Assembly: GCA_016295455.1 (NCBI GenBank)
Contig: JAEDLE010000006.1
Coordinates: forward strand, 1-54,679
Length of the DNA: 54,679 nt
Direction of reading: 5' to 3'
Source: Bacteroidales bacterium
GTDB lineage: Bacteria; Bacteroidota; Bacteroidia; Bacteroidales; UBA932
Shown here: positions 35,422 to 44,111 of the stretch, piece after piece
Numbering within the stretch: the stretch's first letter is position 1
Layout: each line of letters starts with the position of its first letter
Made by a program: the position numbers and the translations under genes
The notes under the pieces: model-generated
Database searches by the model: none
Told to the model about the DNA's origin: nothing
The model's input: the letters and a program-made list of their open reading frames with translations, nothing else

Positions 35422-37892
35422 TTCCTTTCAAACTTATATACCTGTCCCGGAAGGGTCACGACGTCATATTCGTAAACCGGTCTGAGCGGGGGAACTTCGC
35501 TTGTGCCTGCGGCTGAATCCGTGATGTCAGCAGGGGCGAACAGCGGGTTAGGACAGGCGCCCTTGGCTTTCTTCAGGCCCTTGCCCTTGAGAGGCACGTA
35601 GGAACGCAGCCTGAGCAAGCCACCGTTGCGGGAGAGTACGCTGACCCTGTCGAGGCTGCCGCCGCTCCAGTCCATCGCCAGCTCAAAGCCGCCCCTTGCG
35701 ACCAGACCGCTGACTCTGCCCTCAGGCCAGGCTCCAGGCAATGCAGGCAGCAGGTGTACCGCGCCGTCGTGGCTCTGGAGCAGCATCTCTGCCACTCCTG
35801 CGGTATAGCCGAAGTTGCCGTCTATCTGGAAAGGCGGATGGGCATCGAAGAGGTTGGGATACAATTTTCCGTCGGAACGGGTGAAGAAGCCCTCCGAAGC
35901 CGGGATGAGCTTTATCATATTCCTGATTATGGTGAAGGCGTGGTCTCCGTCCAGAAGCCTTGCCCAGAGGTTGATTTTCCAGCCTATGCTCCATCCGGTG
36001 GCCTCGTCGCCTCTCTGGAGAAGGCTGGTCCTGGCTGCGCCGAAGAGTGACGGTGTGTGGTACGGGGATATCTGGTTGCCCGGATAGAGTCCGTAGAGAT
36101 GTGAAACGTGACGGTGCTTGTTGGAAGGGTCGTCCACATCCTCAAGCCATTCCTGAAGCTGCCCGTAACGTCCGATCTTCATAGGAGGAAGTTTTGCGGA
36201 AGCGGCTTCCACGGAGTCGCGGAGCGCCTGGTCCAGACCGAGTATGCGGGAAGCCTCCGCCATATTCGCGAAGACATCGTGGACAAGCTGGTTGTCCATG
36301 GTGCAGCCGGCGGTCACAGGCCCCTGCTCGGGAGACATCGAAGGAGCCACGACCAGATAGCCGTTGCGCGGGTCTTCGGCAAGGAAATCCAGGAAGAACA
36401 GCGCCGCGCCCCGGAGGATGTCGTAATTGTCCGCCAGGAACTGCCTGTCCCCGGTGTAGAGATAATGCTGCCATATGTGCTGGGAGAGCCAGGCTCCGCC
36501 GCTGGGCCACATCCCCGCCGCAGCATAGTCCACAGGTCCGGCCACACGCCATATGTCGGTGTTGTGATGGGCAGTCCAGCCCCTGGCCCCGTACATGGTG
36601 GAGGCGGTGCGGGCTCCGCTGGACGAGAGGTCCCTGACAAGGGAGAAGAGCGGCCTGTGGGTCTCGCCCAGGTTCGTCACCTCCGCCGGCCAGTAGTTCA
36701 TCTCGGCGTTGATGTTGATGGTGTACTTGCTGTCCCAGGGGGCGTTGGGCTGACGGTTCCATATGCCCTGGAGGTTCGCCGGCTGAGTGCCGGGCTGTGA
36801 AGAACTGATGAGCAGGTAACGGCCGTACTGGAAGAGCAGGGACGCGAACGACGGGTCCCGGCCTTCGTTGAAGAGCCTTACGCGCTCGGAAGTTACGAGG
36901 GAGGAGTTCTCCCCCAGCGGAAGGGTGAATCTTACCCTGTCGAACTGCTCACGGTATATGCTTTCGTGGTCTGCGAGCAGCTGTTCCACGGTCTTGCCCT
37001 CCACGGCCTTGAGCGCTGTCACCGCCTTGGCGAAACCGCTGCCGGATATATCATTCCAGCTGACGAAGTTGGTGCCCGCCGCGATGACCAGGGTCAGTTC
37101 CCCTGCCCCGCTGACGGTCACTGATGAAGGACCGGCCTGGACGCGTCCGTCACAGCTTACCCTGGTGACGGTCTCCGCCACGACCTTGCCGGGAACATTT
37201 TCCTGGTCCGGCCCCTGACAGGCCTGAATGAGATAGGCGCTGCGGCTGTCCCTCCCCGGAGCAGTGCTCACCCTGTTGTCCTTGAGCGGACTGCGGTACG
37301 TGAGCGTGGCGTTTATGGCGCCGGGCCTGTCCGCCCTCATATGCAGGACTATCACATCATCCGCCAGGGAGGCGAAGACGGTCCTGGTGTAGTTGATGCC
37401 TCCGGCCTCATAGCTGGTGGTGCTGACCGCCCTGGAGATGTCCAGTTCGCGCCTGTAGCCCGCAAGGCCGTCGAGTTCGTATGAAAAATCCATCACGAGG
37501 CTTCCCAGCGTGAGATAGCTCATTCCGTTCTTGCCCGAGAAGAAGCAGCTGTCGGCGATTTCCTGTGCCCTCTTGTTCTCGCCCTTGAATATAAGTTCGC
37601 GAACCTCGTCCAGACGCTCCCTTGCCTGGGGCATGTCGTTGTTGTGCGGAGAACCGGCCCAGAAGGTGTCGTCGTTGAGCTGGAGTTCTTCCTCCTCCAC
37701 TCCTCCGAATACCATGGCGCCCAGATGGCCGTTTCCGACCGGAAGGGCTTCGAGCCAGTTGCCTGCCGGCTTGTCATACCATAGCACCACGTCCTGCTTT
37801 TCCTGTGCCGCCAGGGGCAGAGTCGAGAAAAGGCCTGCAACTATCGCAGCCTGAAGTCTGTTACGCATAAGTTTCAGTGTCATTTCGTTCAT
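35418..37892 (-). CDS. Secreted GH95 glycosidase (alpha-L-fucosidase / alpha-L-galactosidase family)
   Basis: Predicted exo-glycosidase removing alpha-linked L-fucose or L-galactose. The 824-aa protein has a signal peptide ending LAAQ, the GH95 N-terminal beta-sandwich (VLWYDKPAGNWLEALPVGNGHLGAMVFGG; LNDDTFWAGSP) and the (alpha/alpha)6 catalytic domain with YTININAEMNYWPAE, HHNTDIW and NGYLVVAPSMSPEQ. Length is normal. ATG 37892 (MNEMTLKLMRN) is used; 37883 and 37868 are alternatives. A GH95 from Bacteroides ovatus xylan loci is an alpha-L-galactosidase acting on complex glucuronoarabinoxylan, so in this context that activity is the best guess; fucosidase cannot be excluded. It heads an operon coupled to DUF1573 by a 4-bp overlap. 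Confidence 0.9.
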   Translation of the reverse strand: MNEMTLKLMRNRLQAAIVAGLFSTLPLAAQEKQDVVLWYDKPAGNWLEALPVGNGHLGAMVFGGVEEEELQLNDDTFWAGSPHNNDMPQARERLDEVRELIFKGENKRAQEIADSCFFSGKNGMSYLTLGSLVMDFSYELDGLAGYRRELDISRAVSTTSYEAGGINYTRTVFASLADDVIVLHMRADRPGAINATLTYRSPLKDNRVSTAPGRDSRSAYLIQACQGPDQENVPGKVVAETVTRVSCDGRVQAGPSSVTVSGAGELTLVIAAGTNFVSWNDISGSGFAKAVTALKAVEGKTVEQLLADHESIYREQFDRVRFTLPLGENSSLVTSERVRLFNEGRDPSFASLLFQYGRYLLISSSQPGTQPANLQGIWNRQPNAPWDSKYTININAEMNYWPAEVTNLGETHRPLFSLVRDLSSSGARTASTMYGARGWTAHHNTDIWRVAGPVDYAAAGMWPSGGAWLSQHIWQHYLYTGDRQFLADNYDILRGAALFFLDFLAEDPRNGYLVVAPSMSPEQGPVTAGCTMDNQLVHDVFANMAEASRILGLDQALRDSVEAASAKLPPMKIGRYGQLQEWLEDVDDPSNKHRHVSHLYGLYPGNQISPYHTPSLFGAARTSLLQRGDEATGWSIGWKINLWARLLDGDHAFTIIRNMIKLIPASEGFFTRSDGKLYPNLFDAHPPFQIDGNFGYTAGVAEMLLQSHDGAVHLLPALPGAWPEGRVSGLVARGGFELAMDWSGGSLDRVSVLSRNGGLLRLRSYVPLKGKGLKKAKGACPNPLFAPADITDSAAGTSEVPPLRPVYEYDVVTLPGQVYKFERK

Positions 37893-38165
37893 ATGGGGCC
37901 CCGTCCGGAAACCGCCAGAGGCGGACGCGGGAACCTGAATGCAAGTTAGCCATTTTCTGCCACCCCTCCTCCGGAGGCATCCCGTACAAAGTTTAAATAA
38001 TGATTCATATTCAATCGCAATTGATTCACAAGCGGAAGAAGTAGACATTTGTCCGAATATGGCAACGTGAACGGCAGTTTGTCACCCTGCGGGTGGGTGA
38101 TTTGAAAAAAACTCCTTATATTGCGCAATCTTACGACCCCGGGAAGGATAATTAAACCAGAAGAC

Positions 38166-39392
38166 ATGAAGAATCCAGAAGCAGACAGGTGTCTGATGTG
38201 CAAGAATGCGCGCTGCAGCGCCAATTGTGCGGTACATACCGACATTCCCAAAGCCATGAGCCTCTATAGGGAGGGGAAGCTCGAAGAGGCTGCAAAGATG
38301 CTCTTCGACAACAATCCGCTATCCGCCATTACCTGCCAGGTATGTGACTGGAACAGGCTCTGTTACGGCCACTGCATACTCAACGTGAAGAAGAACCCTG
38401 TGCACTGGTACAAGATTGAGCAGGAGATTTCGCTCCCGTACCTCGATAAGGTGAAACTTGACATCCCGGCCCCTACCGGCAAGAAAGTCTCCATAGTCGG
38501 AGCGGGACCTGCAGGCATCACCGCCGCCATACTTCTGAGGAAGAGAGGCATTGAAGTGACGATGTTCGACGAGCACGAACGGGTCGGCGGAGTTCTCAGG
38601 TACGGAATACCCGAATTCAGGCTCAAGACCGAGCACATAGACTGCTATGAGCGTCTCCTCAAGGAAGCGGGTGTCAGGTTCAAGGGCAGGGTCGTGATAG
38701 GCAGGAACATCACCATAAGGGAGCTCAGGTCCATCAGTGACGCGGTGCTCATATGCACCGGAGCGGCAGTTCCGAGAAAGATGCGCATCCCGGGAGAGGA
38801 TCTTCCCTGCGTGATTCCGGCTCTCTCATACCTGGACAATCCTGACGCATATCTGCTCGGAGCGAAAGTCCTGGTCATCGGAGGCGGAAATGTCGCGATG
38901 GATGCAAGCAGAACCGCTGTGAAGGACGGACACGACGTCACCCTCTACTACAGGAAGAATTTCGAGAATATGCCGGCGAACACCATCGAGGTGGACGAGG
39001 CGATGAAAGACGGGGTGAAGTTCCGTGTGCTCCAGACCCCCGTGGAGATCAGGTCGGAGAACGGCAGGAACATAGCCGTGATACGAGACTGCCGCACCGT
39101 GGTCAGCCCTGACGGAGGCATATCCACCGAGATACTCGACGGAACCGACCACGAGGTGGAATTCGACCATATGATAATAGCGGTGAGCGAGACCGTGGAC
39201 CATGGGATATTCGGAAACGAAAAGCCGGAGACCATAGGCGCGAACGGAAGGCCAAAGGTGAACGGTCTGCAGCAGACCTCGTTCCCTGACGTATTCCTTG
39301 CCGGCGATTTCCTGCTCGGCCCCCAGACCGTGGTGCAGGCGGTCGCAAGCGCAAAAATCGCGGTCCAGGGCATCTTGGAATACCTGAAGTGA
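38166..39392 (+). CDS. GltD-like NAD(P)-dependent Fe-S flavoprotein oxidoreductase
   Basis: Cytoplasmic FAD/NAD(P) oxidoreductase of the glutamate synthase small-subunit type. The 408-aa protein has an N-terminal Fer4_20 domain with two cysteine sets (C9, C12, C17, C21 and C57, C60, C66, C70), an FAD-binding VSIVGAGPAG motif near residue 105, an NAD(P)-binding VIGGGNVAMDASR motif, and a C-terminal GDFLLGPQTVVQAVASAK segment. No gltB large subunit or other partner is encoded nearby, so the electron acceptor is unknown; stand-alone GltD homologues serve varied reductases. ATG 38166 begins a recognisable MKNPEADRCLMC start. It is the first of three plus-strand genes (38166-41335) and shares no pathway link with the xylan locus. 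Confidence 0.85.
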   Translation: MKNPEADRCLMCKNARCSANCAVHTDIPKAMSLYREGKLEEAAKMLFDNNPLSAITCQVCDWNRLCYGHCILNVKKNPVHWYKIEQEISLPYLDKVKLDIPAPTGKKVSIVGAGPAGITAAILLRKRGIEVTMFDEHERVGGVLRYGIPEFRLKTEHIDCYERLLKEAGVRFKGRVVIGRNITIRELRSISDAVLICTGAAVPRKMRIPGEDLPCVIPALSYLDNPDAYLLGAKVLVIGGGNVAMDASRTAVKDGHDVTLYYRKNFENMPANTIEVDEAMKDGVKFRVLQTPVEIRSENGRNIAVIRDCRTVVSPDGGISTEILDGTDHEVEFDHMIIAVSETVDHGIFGNEKPETIGANGRPKVNGLQQTSFPDVFLAGDFLLGPQTVVQAVASAKIAVQGILEYLK

Positions 39393-39439
39393 TGTCGTAC
39401 TCCGTCTGCTGACACTTCAGGACTTCAGAATGTGACAGA

Positions 39440-40297
39440 ATGAAGAAGTTGTTCAAAATACTTGCCGTGGCCCTGGTAGCCACGGCTTTCGTCGCTCTGC
39501 TGGGCGTGGGACTGCGCAGCTGGAAGCATTCGCAGCTGCCCCGCAAGGAGTACCACAGCGAGGGCGTCACCATATACGTGGAAAAGTTCGACTGCCATCT
39601 CAAGGACGGCAGGATACCCGGAACCATATACAAGCCACAGGACAGTTCCGGCAGGAAGCCCCTGGTGGTGTATCTCGGGCCGAATGAGAGGAGCGGGGCG
39701 CTGATCTGCAGGATGGCTGCGGCAAGGGGTTTCATTGCATATGCCCCGGACCCGGCGGGAACCTGCAGCGGCAGGCCTCTGGACGCGACGCTCTCTTCCG
39801 AGCTGAAGGACCTCGGGAATCTGCTGGAAAGGCTCGGGAAGGAGAAGTTCGCCGAAAAAGGCAGCATCATCCTGATGGGCCACGGACACGGGGCGCTGCT
39901 GGCAGCCATGGCCGCGCACAATGTGAAGGGACTCAAGGGTTTGGTACTGCTCGCGCCGACTTTCAATCTGCCCGAAGCGGCGATGCAGGCCTATCCGAAA
40001 AACAGGGACATTCCCGATTCCTGCTCGCTTCCGGGCGTGGAAGCTGCAGGCAGGAAATTCGTGCAGGAAGCCAGAAAGACTGATCCTTTCGACAGGCTCC
40101 GGCAGATAAAGGAAGATGTGCTGATAATCTGCGGAAGTTCCGATGCGACAGCCCCTGTGGAATATGCAGCGATGGCTGCATCAAAACTCAAAAACGTGGA
40201 ATTCAAGGTGATAGACGGCGCTGGCCACAACCTGGGCACGTCCTCAAACAATGAAATGATGACTTTGGTCGGGACTTTCCTCGACAGACACAGATAA
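39440..40297 (+). CDS. Membrane-anchored alpha/beta-hydrolase-fold protein lacking the nucleophile serine
   Basis: The 285-aa protein has an N-terminal membrane helix (about 5-26), an alpha/beta-hydrolase fold (about 45-285) with late Asp (GSSDATAP) and His (DGAGHNLG) in the expected places. At the nucleophile elbow the sequence is ILMGHGHG, residues G147-H148-G149-H150-G151, so the usual Ser of GxSxG is Gly149. The rest of the fold is well preserved. It may be a non-catalytic binding protein or use another mechanism. It lies 47 bp after the GltD-like gene and 6 bp before the UPF0227-nucleotidase fusion gene, indicating one operon. Family closest to S33/DLH-type hydrolases; function unknown. 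Confidence 0.8.
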   Translation: MKKLFKILAVALVATAFVALLGVGLRSWKHSQLPRKEYHSEGVTIYVEKFDCHLKDGRIPGTIYKPQDSSGRKPLVVYLGPNERSGALICRMAAARGFIAYAPDPAGTCSGRPLDATLSSELKDLGNLLERLGKEKFAEKGSIILMGHGHGALLAAMAAHNVKGLKGLVLLAPTFNLPEAAMQAYPKNRDIPDSCSLPGVEAAGRKFVQEARKTDPFDRLRQIKEDVLIICGSSDATAPVEYAAMAASKLKNVEFKVIDGAGHNLGTSSNNEMMTLVGTFLDRHR

Positions 40298-40303
40298 CAG
40301 GAT

Positions 40304-41335
40304 ATGGAACTATATGAATATGCCAGGACGGATGTGATGGCCGGCAAGAAGATACTGTATCTTCACGGATTCGCATCCTCAGGCCAGAACGGAACAGCCA
40401 GGACCCTGGCCACTCTTCTTCCCGAAACGGAAATAATATCTCCGGACATACCCGTGAACCCGCAGGATGCCCTGCCTTTCCTCGAGGAACTCTGCCGGGA
40501 GCGCAAGCCGGACCTGATAATCGGAACCTCCATGGGCGCGATGTACGGGGAGTTGCTCAGCGGATACTGGAGAATACTGGTCAACCCCGCCTTCCAACTC
40601 GCGGACACCCTGCTCAAGAACAACGGCCTGGGCAGGCAGGAATTCCACAACCCTCGTCAGGACGGCGAGACCTCGTTCCTGGTGAACAAGGTGCTGATCG
40701 AAGCTTTCAGGGAGTGCTCGTCGCAGTGTTTTGCCCACTGCGGAGAGGACGCTGAGAAGGTCTGGGGCCTGTTCGGCATCCACGACAGCATGGTGGACTG
40801 CTTCGACCTCTTCGAATCCCACTACCCTTGCGCCATCCGCTTCGACGGGGAGCACTATCTCAACGACAGAATAGTGCTGCACTCCCTGATGCCTGTCATC
40901 CAAAGGATTGACGACATCCAGGAAGGCAGGACACGCAAGACCATACTCATAGGCCTCGACGACACTCTGGCGGACACGCGCCACAGCGGGGGCAGGCTGT
41001 CCGGGGAAACCGAAGCGGAGAACGGCGCCGTGAAGGCTTTCCGCAAACTCAGCGAGTCATACGACTGCCACGTGCTCGGCTCGGCAAGGTACAACCATCC
41101 GGAAGAATGGTCGGCCCAGGTGGCGTGGACCGAGGAGAAACTCGGGGTTCACGCCTGGAACCGTCTGATACTCAGCGACCGCAAGGATATGGTCATAGGA
41201 GACTACCTGATAGAAAGATACCCACAAAGCCATCACGTGGAGGACTTTATGGGTACCGTTATCGAATATGGCAGCGAGACTTTCAGGACCTGGGACGACA
41301 TAATCGAGTTCTTCGGCCGTCTCGCAGGTCAGTAG
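40304..41335 (+). CDS. UPF0227 (YqiA/YcfP-like) esterase fused to a degenerate NT5C-type HAD domain
   Basis: The 343-aa protein joins two domains. Residues about 14-200 are a UPF0227 alpha/beta hydrolase with LYLHGFASSG, nucleophile Ser76 in GTSMG, Asp161 in GIHDS and His184 in GEHYL, so this half looks active. Residues about 210-343 match 5'(3')-deoxyribonucleotidase (NT5C) HAD domains, but the motif I nucleophile Asp is Gly217 (IGLDDTLAD, second Asp219 kept), and the acidic pair after GDYLI is replaced by Glu-Arg (304-305). Lys294 (SDRKD) is kept. The HAD half therefore probably does not cleave phosphate and may bind a nucleotide. It is co-directional with the Ser-less hydrolase 6 bp upstream and ends 12 bp before a convergent gene. 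Confidence 0.82.
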   Translation: MELYEYARTDVMAGKKILYLHGFASSGQNGTARTLATLLPETEIISPDIPVNPQDALPFLEELCRERKPDLIIGTSMGAMYGELLSGYWRILVNPAFQLADTLLKNNGLGRQEFHNPRQDGETSFLVNKVLIEAFRECSSQCFAHCGEDAEKVWGLFGIHDSMVDCFDLFESHYPCAIRFDGEHYLNDRIVLHSLMPVIQRIDDIQEGRTRKTILIGLDDTLADTRHSGGRLSGETEAENGAVKAFRKLSESYDCHVLGSARYNHPEEWSAQVAWTEEKLGVHAWNRLILSDRKDMVIGDYLIERYPQSHHVEDFMGTVIEYGSETFRTWDDIIEFFGRLAGQ

Positions 41336-41347
41336 CCCGCCCCTGCA

Positions 41348-42832
41348 TCAAGGTCTGCCCGCAACCAGAGGCTGTCCGAGGAATGAAGCCTCGGCGTCGT
41401 TCTCGTCGAGCCTGAACACCATGAAGTTCGGGTTTTCTGAAGTATATGGCTTCCAGTCACCGCCGTCAGGACCTTCAGGGTCACCGTACTTGGCGAAGTT
41501 CGACCATGCGCTGAGCATCCTCTCGGAGAGGTCCCAGTCACCCTGGGTCCAAGGCCTCCAGCAATGCTCGAGCGACTTGAACACATACCACAGGTCAGAA
41601 GAATGGAATGCGCCCTTCAGGCGTGAGGTCACTTCCGGATGCGAACCGTCGTCAGGAAGCGGACGCGCGAACTGGTAGGCATATGCCTTTCCTCCGAGTT
41701 CCTCCCTGTTGAGGCAGAAATCAGCAATCTGAGGACCCATATTACCGCTGTCGTTGAGGGTGTAGCCTATCAGATAAGGCACTTTCGCGAGCTGGTCGGT
41801 AACGCAGGCCTCGTCAAAGCTCATAGGAAGCACATAATTGTCGATGTACGGTGCGATAGGCATCGCCGACAGCGCGCTTCTCTTTCCGGTCACTGCGGTG
41901 TATATGGTTCCGAGGGAGAATATGGTTTCGGTGGATGCCGCCCTCATCTTCCTGAGGTCGGTGAGGTTTGCCCAGTCCATCACTTCCTTGATGCTGTTCT
42001 CGGCCTGTGCAAGGGTGAGGTGGCTCTGTGAAGGAAGTCCCGCAGGGGCATTGCTTGCCTGGGCCTGCTTGCGAGGGTCGACGAGTCCGCTTCCGCTCAT
42101 CACCACCGCCTTGTTGAAAAGTCCGCGGGCCAGCGGGGATACAGAGAGGAACTTGACGCTCCTCGAGCCTGCGCTCTGACCGAATATCATCACGTTGTCA
42201 GGGTCACCTCCGAACTGTTCTATGTTCTCCTTGACCCACTTGAGCGCGGCTATCTGGTCGAGTGTGCCCCAGTTGCCCGTGGCGTGCTCGGGATCCTCGG
42301 CAGAAAGTTCTGGATGGGCAAAGAAACCGAACGGGCCGACGCGGTAGTTGAAGCTGACCAGGACCACGTCCTTTGCCGCCCACTCCTTTCCGTCGAATTC
42401 AGGCTCGGAGCCCCAGCCTTCCCTCAGGCCGCCTCCGAATATCCACAGCGCCACAGGAAGTTTCCTGTCGGTCTCGCCCGGAGCCTTGGTCCAGACGTTC
42501 AGGTAGAGACAGTCCTCGCTGTATGGGGCCTCGTCACCATATCCCCATTCAGTGGTGTAGCCTCCCGGATAGTGGGCTGCCTGGAATGCGGGATGTCCGA
42601 ATTTGTCGCACATTCTCACGCCTTCCCAAGGAATGACGGGCTGAGGCGCGCGCCAGCGGTTTTCGCCTATAGGCGGGGCTGCATACGGGATGCCCTTGTA
42701 GACATAGACACCTTCCTTGTCTGCCGTCACGCCCTGGATTTTTCCGCCTTCAATCTCCAGGACCGGGCACTCCTTCACCTGCGAGCAGGCCGCCAGGGCC
42801 ATTACTGACAGGAACAATAAAATTTTTTTCAT
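41348..42832 (-). CDS. Type-B carboxylesterase lipoprotein
   Basis: Predicted envelope carboxylesterase. The 494-aa protein has a lipoprotein signal (MALAAC, Cys16), the type-B signature SEDCLYLNVW (105-114), oxyanion GGG at 133-135, nucleophile Ser220 in FGQSAGS and the His-containing GAFHSSDLWYVF segment. The catalytic Glu normally in a DEG motif appears as NDSG (GYTLNDSGNMG), so the acid residue is altered or displaced. Members of this group in Bacteroidetes PULs are often labelled CE10, with uncertain activity on carbohydrate esters. It is a single gene, about 3 kb from the GH95 operon; a link to the xylan locus is possible but unproven. Confidence 0.87.
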   Translation of the reverse strand: MKKILLFLSVMALAACSQVKECPVLEIEGGKIQGVTADKEGVYVYKGIPYAAPPIGENRWRAPQPVIPWEGVRMCDKFGHPAFQAAHYPGGYTTEWGYGDEAPYSEDCLYLNVWTKAPGETDRKLPVALWIFGGGLREGWGSEPEFDGKEWAAKDVVLVSFNYRVGPFGFFAHPELSAEDPEHATGNWGTLDQIAALKWVKENIEQFGGDPDNVMIFGQSAGSRSVKFLSVSPLARGLFNKAVVMSGSGLVDPRKQAQASNAPAGLPSQSHLTLAQAENSIKEVMDWANLTDLRKMRAASTETIFSLGTIYTAVTGKRSALSAMPIAPYIDNYVLPMSFDEACVTDQLAKVPYLIGYTLNDSGNMGPQIADFCLNREELGGKAYAYQFARPLPDDGSHPEVTSRLKGAFHSSDLWYVFKSLEHCWRPWTQGDWDLSERMLSAWSNFAKYGDPEGPDGGDWKPYTSENPNFMVFRLDENDAEASFLGQPLVAGRP

Positions 42833-42866
42833 ATATTAGATGGGTTTGGTTGATTACTTGCATATG

Positions 42867-42878
42867 GTCCCGCGGGAC
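42867..42878. promoter_or_regulatory. Perfect 12-bp palindrome in a divergent intergenic region
   Basis: GTCCCGCGGGAC lies between the divergent carboxylesterase (start 42832) and AI-2E-type transporter (start 42956) genes. A dimeric regulator site is possible; nothing else supports it. Confidence 0.3.
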
Positions 42879-42955
42879 TTTTGCGACTATGAATTTACTA
42901 CATTCCGCCAAAGTGCCCAACCCGGAAAAGCATTTTTCCGGAGGCTGACCAATTA

Positions 42956-44107
42956 ATGATAGAAAAAGAACAAAAAATGGCAGAAAGCAATACCGAGAAA
43001 CTCGCCGGCTACATCATCACGCTCATCACTCTCACCATAGCCGGTACCATCTGCTGGTACTTCAGGAATCTTATCATATATGTGGTTCTGGCCGCCGTTA
43101 TGGCGATGCTGGCCCGGCCGTTTTTCGTCCTCATCACCAGGCCTTCGATAAAAGGCAGGCACGTCCCTTCGTGGCTGGCGGCAGTGCTGAGCATACTGGT
43201 CATACTATGCTGCGTGCTGGGTCTGGTCACGCTTGTCGTACCTGTTGTGAGCAGCGTGGTGGGAGACATATCCAAAGCTAACATCGGGGATATGGCGCAG
43301 GCAGCCACCGTGCCGCTCAAGTCTCTTAACGAGCTGATAATACGCAGCTTCCCGCAGGTTGGAAGCGATTTCCGCATCGAGTCATTCGCGCTCAGCCAGC
43401 TGAACCGGATACTGGATGTCCCGCATCTTTCGAGCGTGCTGGGATCAGTGGCATCGGCTATCGGTTCCATAGGAGTGGGACTGTTCTCGATGATATTCAT
43501 ATCCTTCTTCTTCATCAGGAGCCCCCGCCTGTTCATCAACCTGGTAACAGCCTTCGTGCCGGACAGATATGAGAAACAGGTAATCGAATCCCTGAACGAA
43601 ATCGGGGTCCTCGTCTCTCGCTATTTCACCGGACTCTTCTGCGAGGTGCTGGGTGTAGCCCTGGTGAACTTCCTGGGCATGTTCATCATCGCGAGACTGG
43701 GCTTCAAGTACTCCATAGGCATAGCCTTCATCACCGGCATATTCAATGTGATACCATATGTCGGTCCTATGATAGGCGGCATAATCGGAGTGGTGCTGGC
43801 ACTTACGGTGAAGTATGTGTGCGCGGCTTCGCTCGGGGCGGCGGTCAGCTTCCCGGTGTTCGTAGCTATGCTTGTGGCGATTTTCGTGGTGACCCAGATG
43901 ATAGACAACTATCTCTTCCAGCCTTTCATATACTCCAACAGCATCAAGGCGCACCCGCTGGAGATATTCCTGGTCTTCCTGGCCGCAGGGCAGATGGGCG
44001 GCATGCTGGGCATGCTCGTGGCGATTCCGGCCTATACCGTCGCGAGGGTCTTCGCCCTCAAGTTTCTGGGAAATTTCAAACCGGTGCGCAGGCTCAAGGG
44101 CGACTAG
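42956..44107 (+). CDS. AI-2E family (UPF0118/PerM-like) membrane transporter
   Basis: Integral inner-membrane protein of the AI-2 exporter/PerM superfamily, proposed to move small solutes or signals. The 383-aa protein has an N-terminal pair of helices (about 17-60), another near 75-95, a soluble middle segment (about 100-170), and five to six further helices to about 370. The conserved family segment GITGIFNVIPYVGPMIGGIIG-like appears at about residues 263-283, and NSIKAHPLEIFLVFLAAGQMGGMLGMLVAIP near the end. The start is ATG 42956 (MIEKEQK); ATG 42977 is an alternative. It is transcribed alone, ending 4 bp from the convergent dtd gene. Substrate unknown. Confidence 0.9.
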   Translation: MIEKEQKMAESNTEKLAGYIITLITLTIAGTICWYFRNLIIYVVLAAVMAMLARPFFVLITRPSIKGRHVPSWLAAVLSILVILCCVLGLVTLVVPVVSSVVGDISKANIGDMAQAATVPLKSLNELIIRSFPQVGSDFRIESFALSQLNRILDVPHLSSVLGSVASAIGSIGVGLFSMIFISFFFIRSPRLFINLVTAFVPDRYEKQVIESLNEIGVLVSRYFTGLFCEVLGVALVNFLGMFIIARLGFKYSIGIAFITGIFNVIPYVGPMIGGIIGVVLALTVKYVCAASLGAAVSFPVFVAMLVAIFVVTQMIDNYLFQPFIYSNSIKAHPLEIFLVFLAAGQMGGMLGMLVAIPAYTVARVFALKFLGNFKPVRRLKGD

Positions 44108-44111
44108 GGGC

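Noticed and set aside
36108..36800. Long antisense frames inside GH95 (for example 230 codons)
   Set aside because: They mirror the GC-rich codons of the real gene and carry no domain; shadow frames.
37893..38048. 52-residue N-terminal extension of the GH95 protein
   Set aside because: The extension precedes a normal signal peptide, is rich in Cys/Arg, and lies in an intergenic region with unrelated composition.
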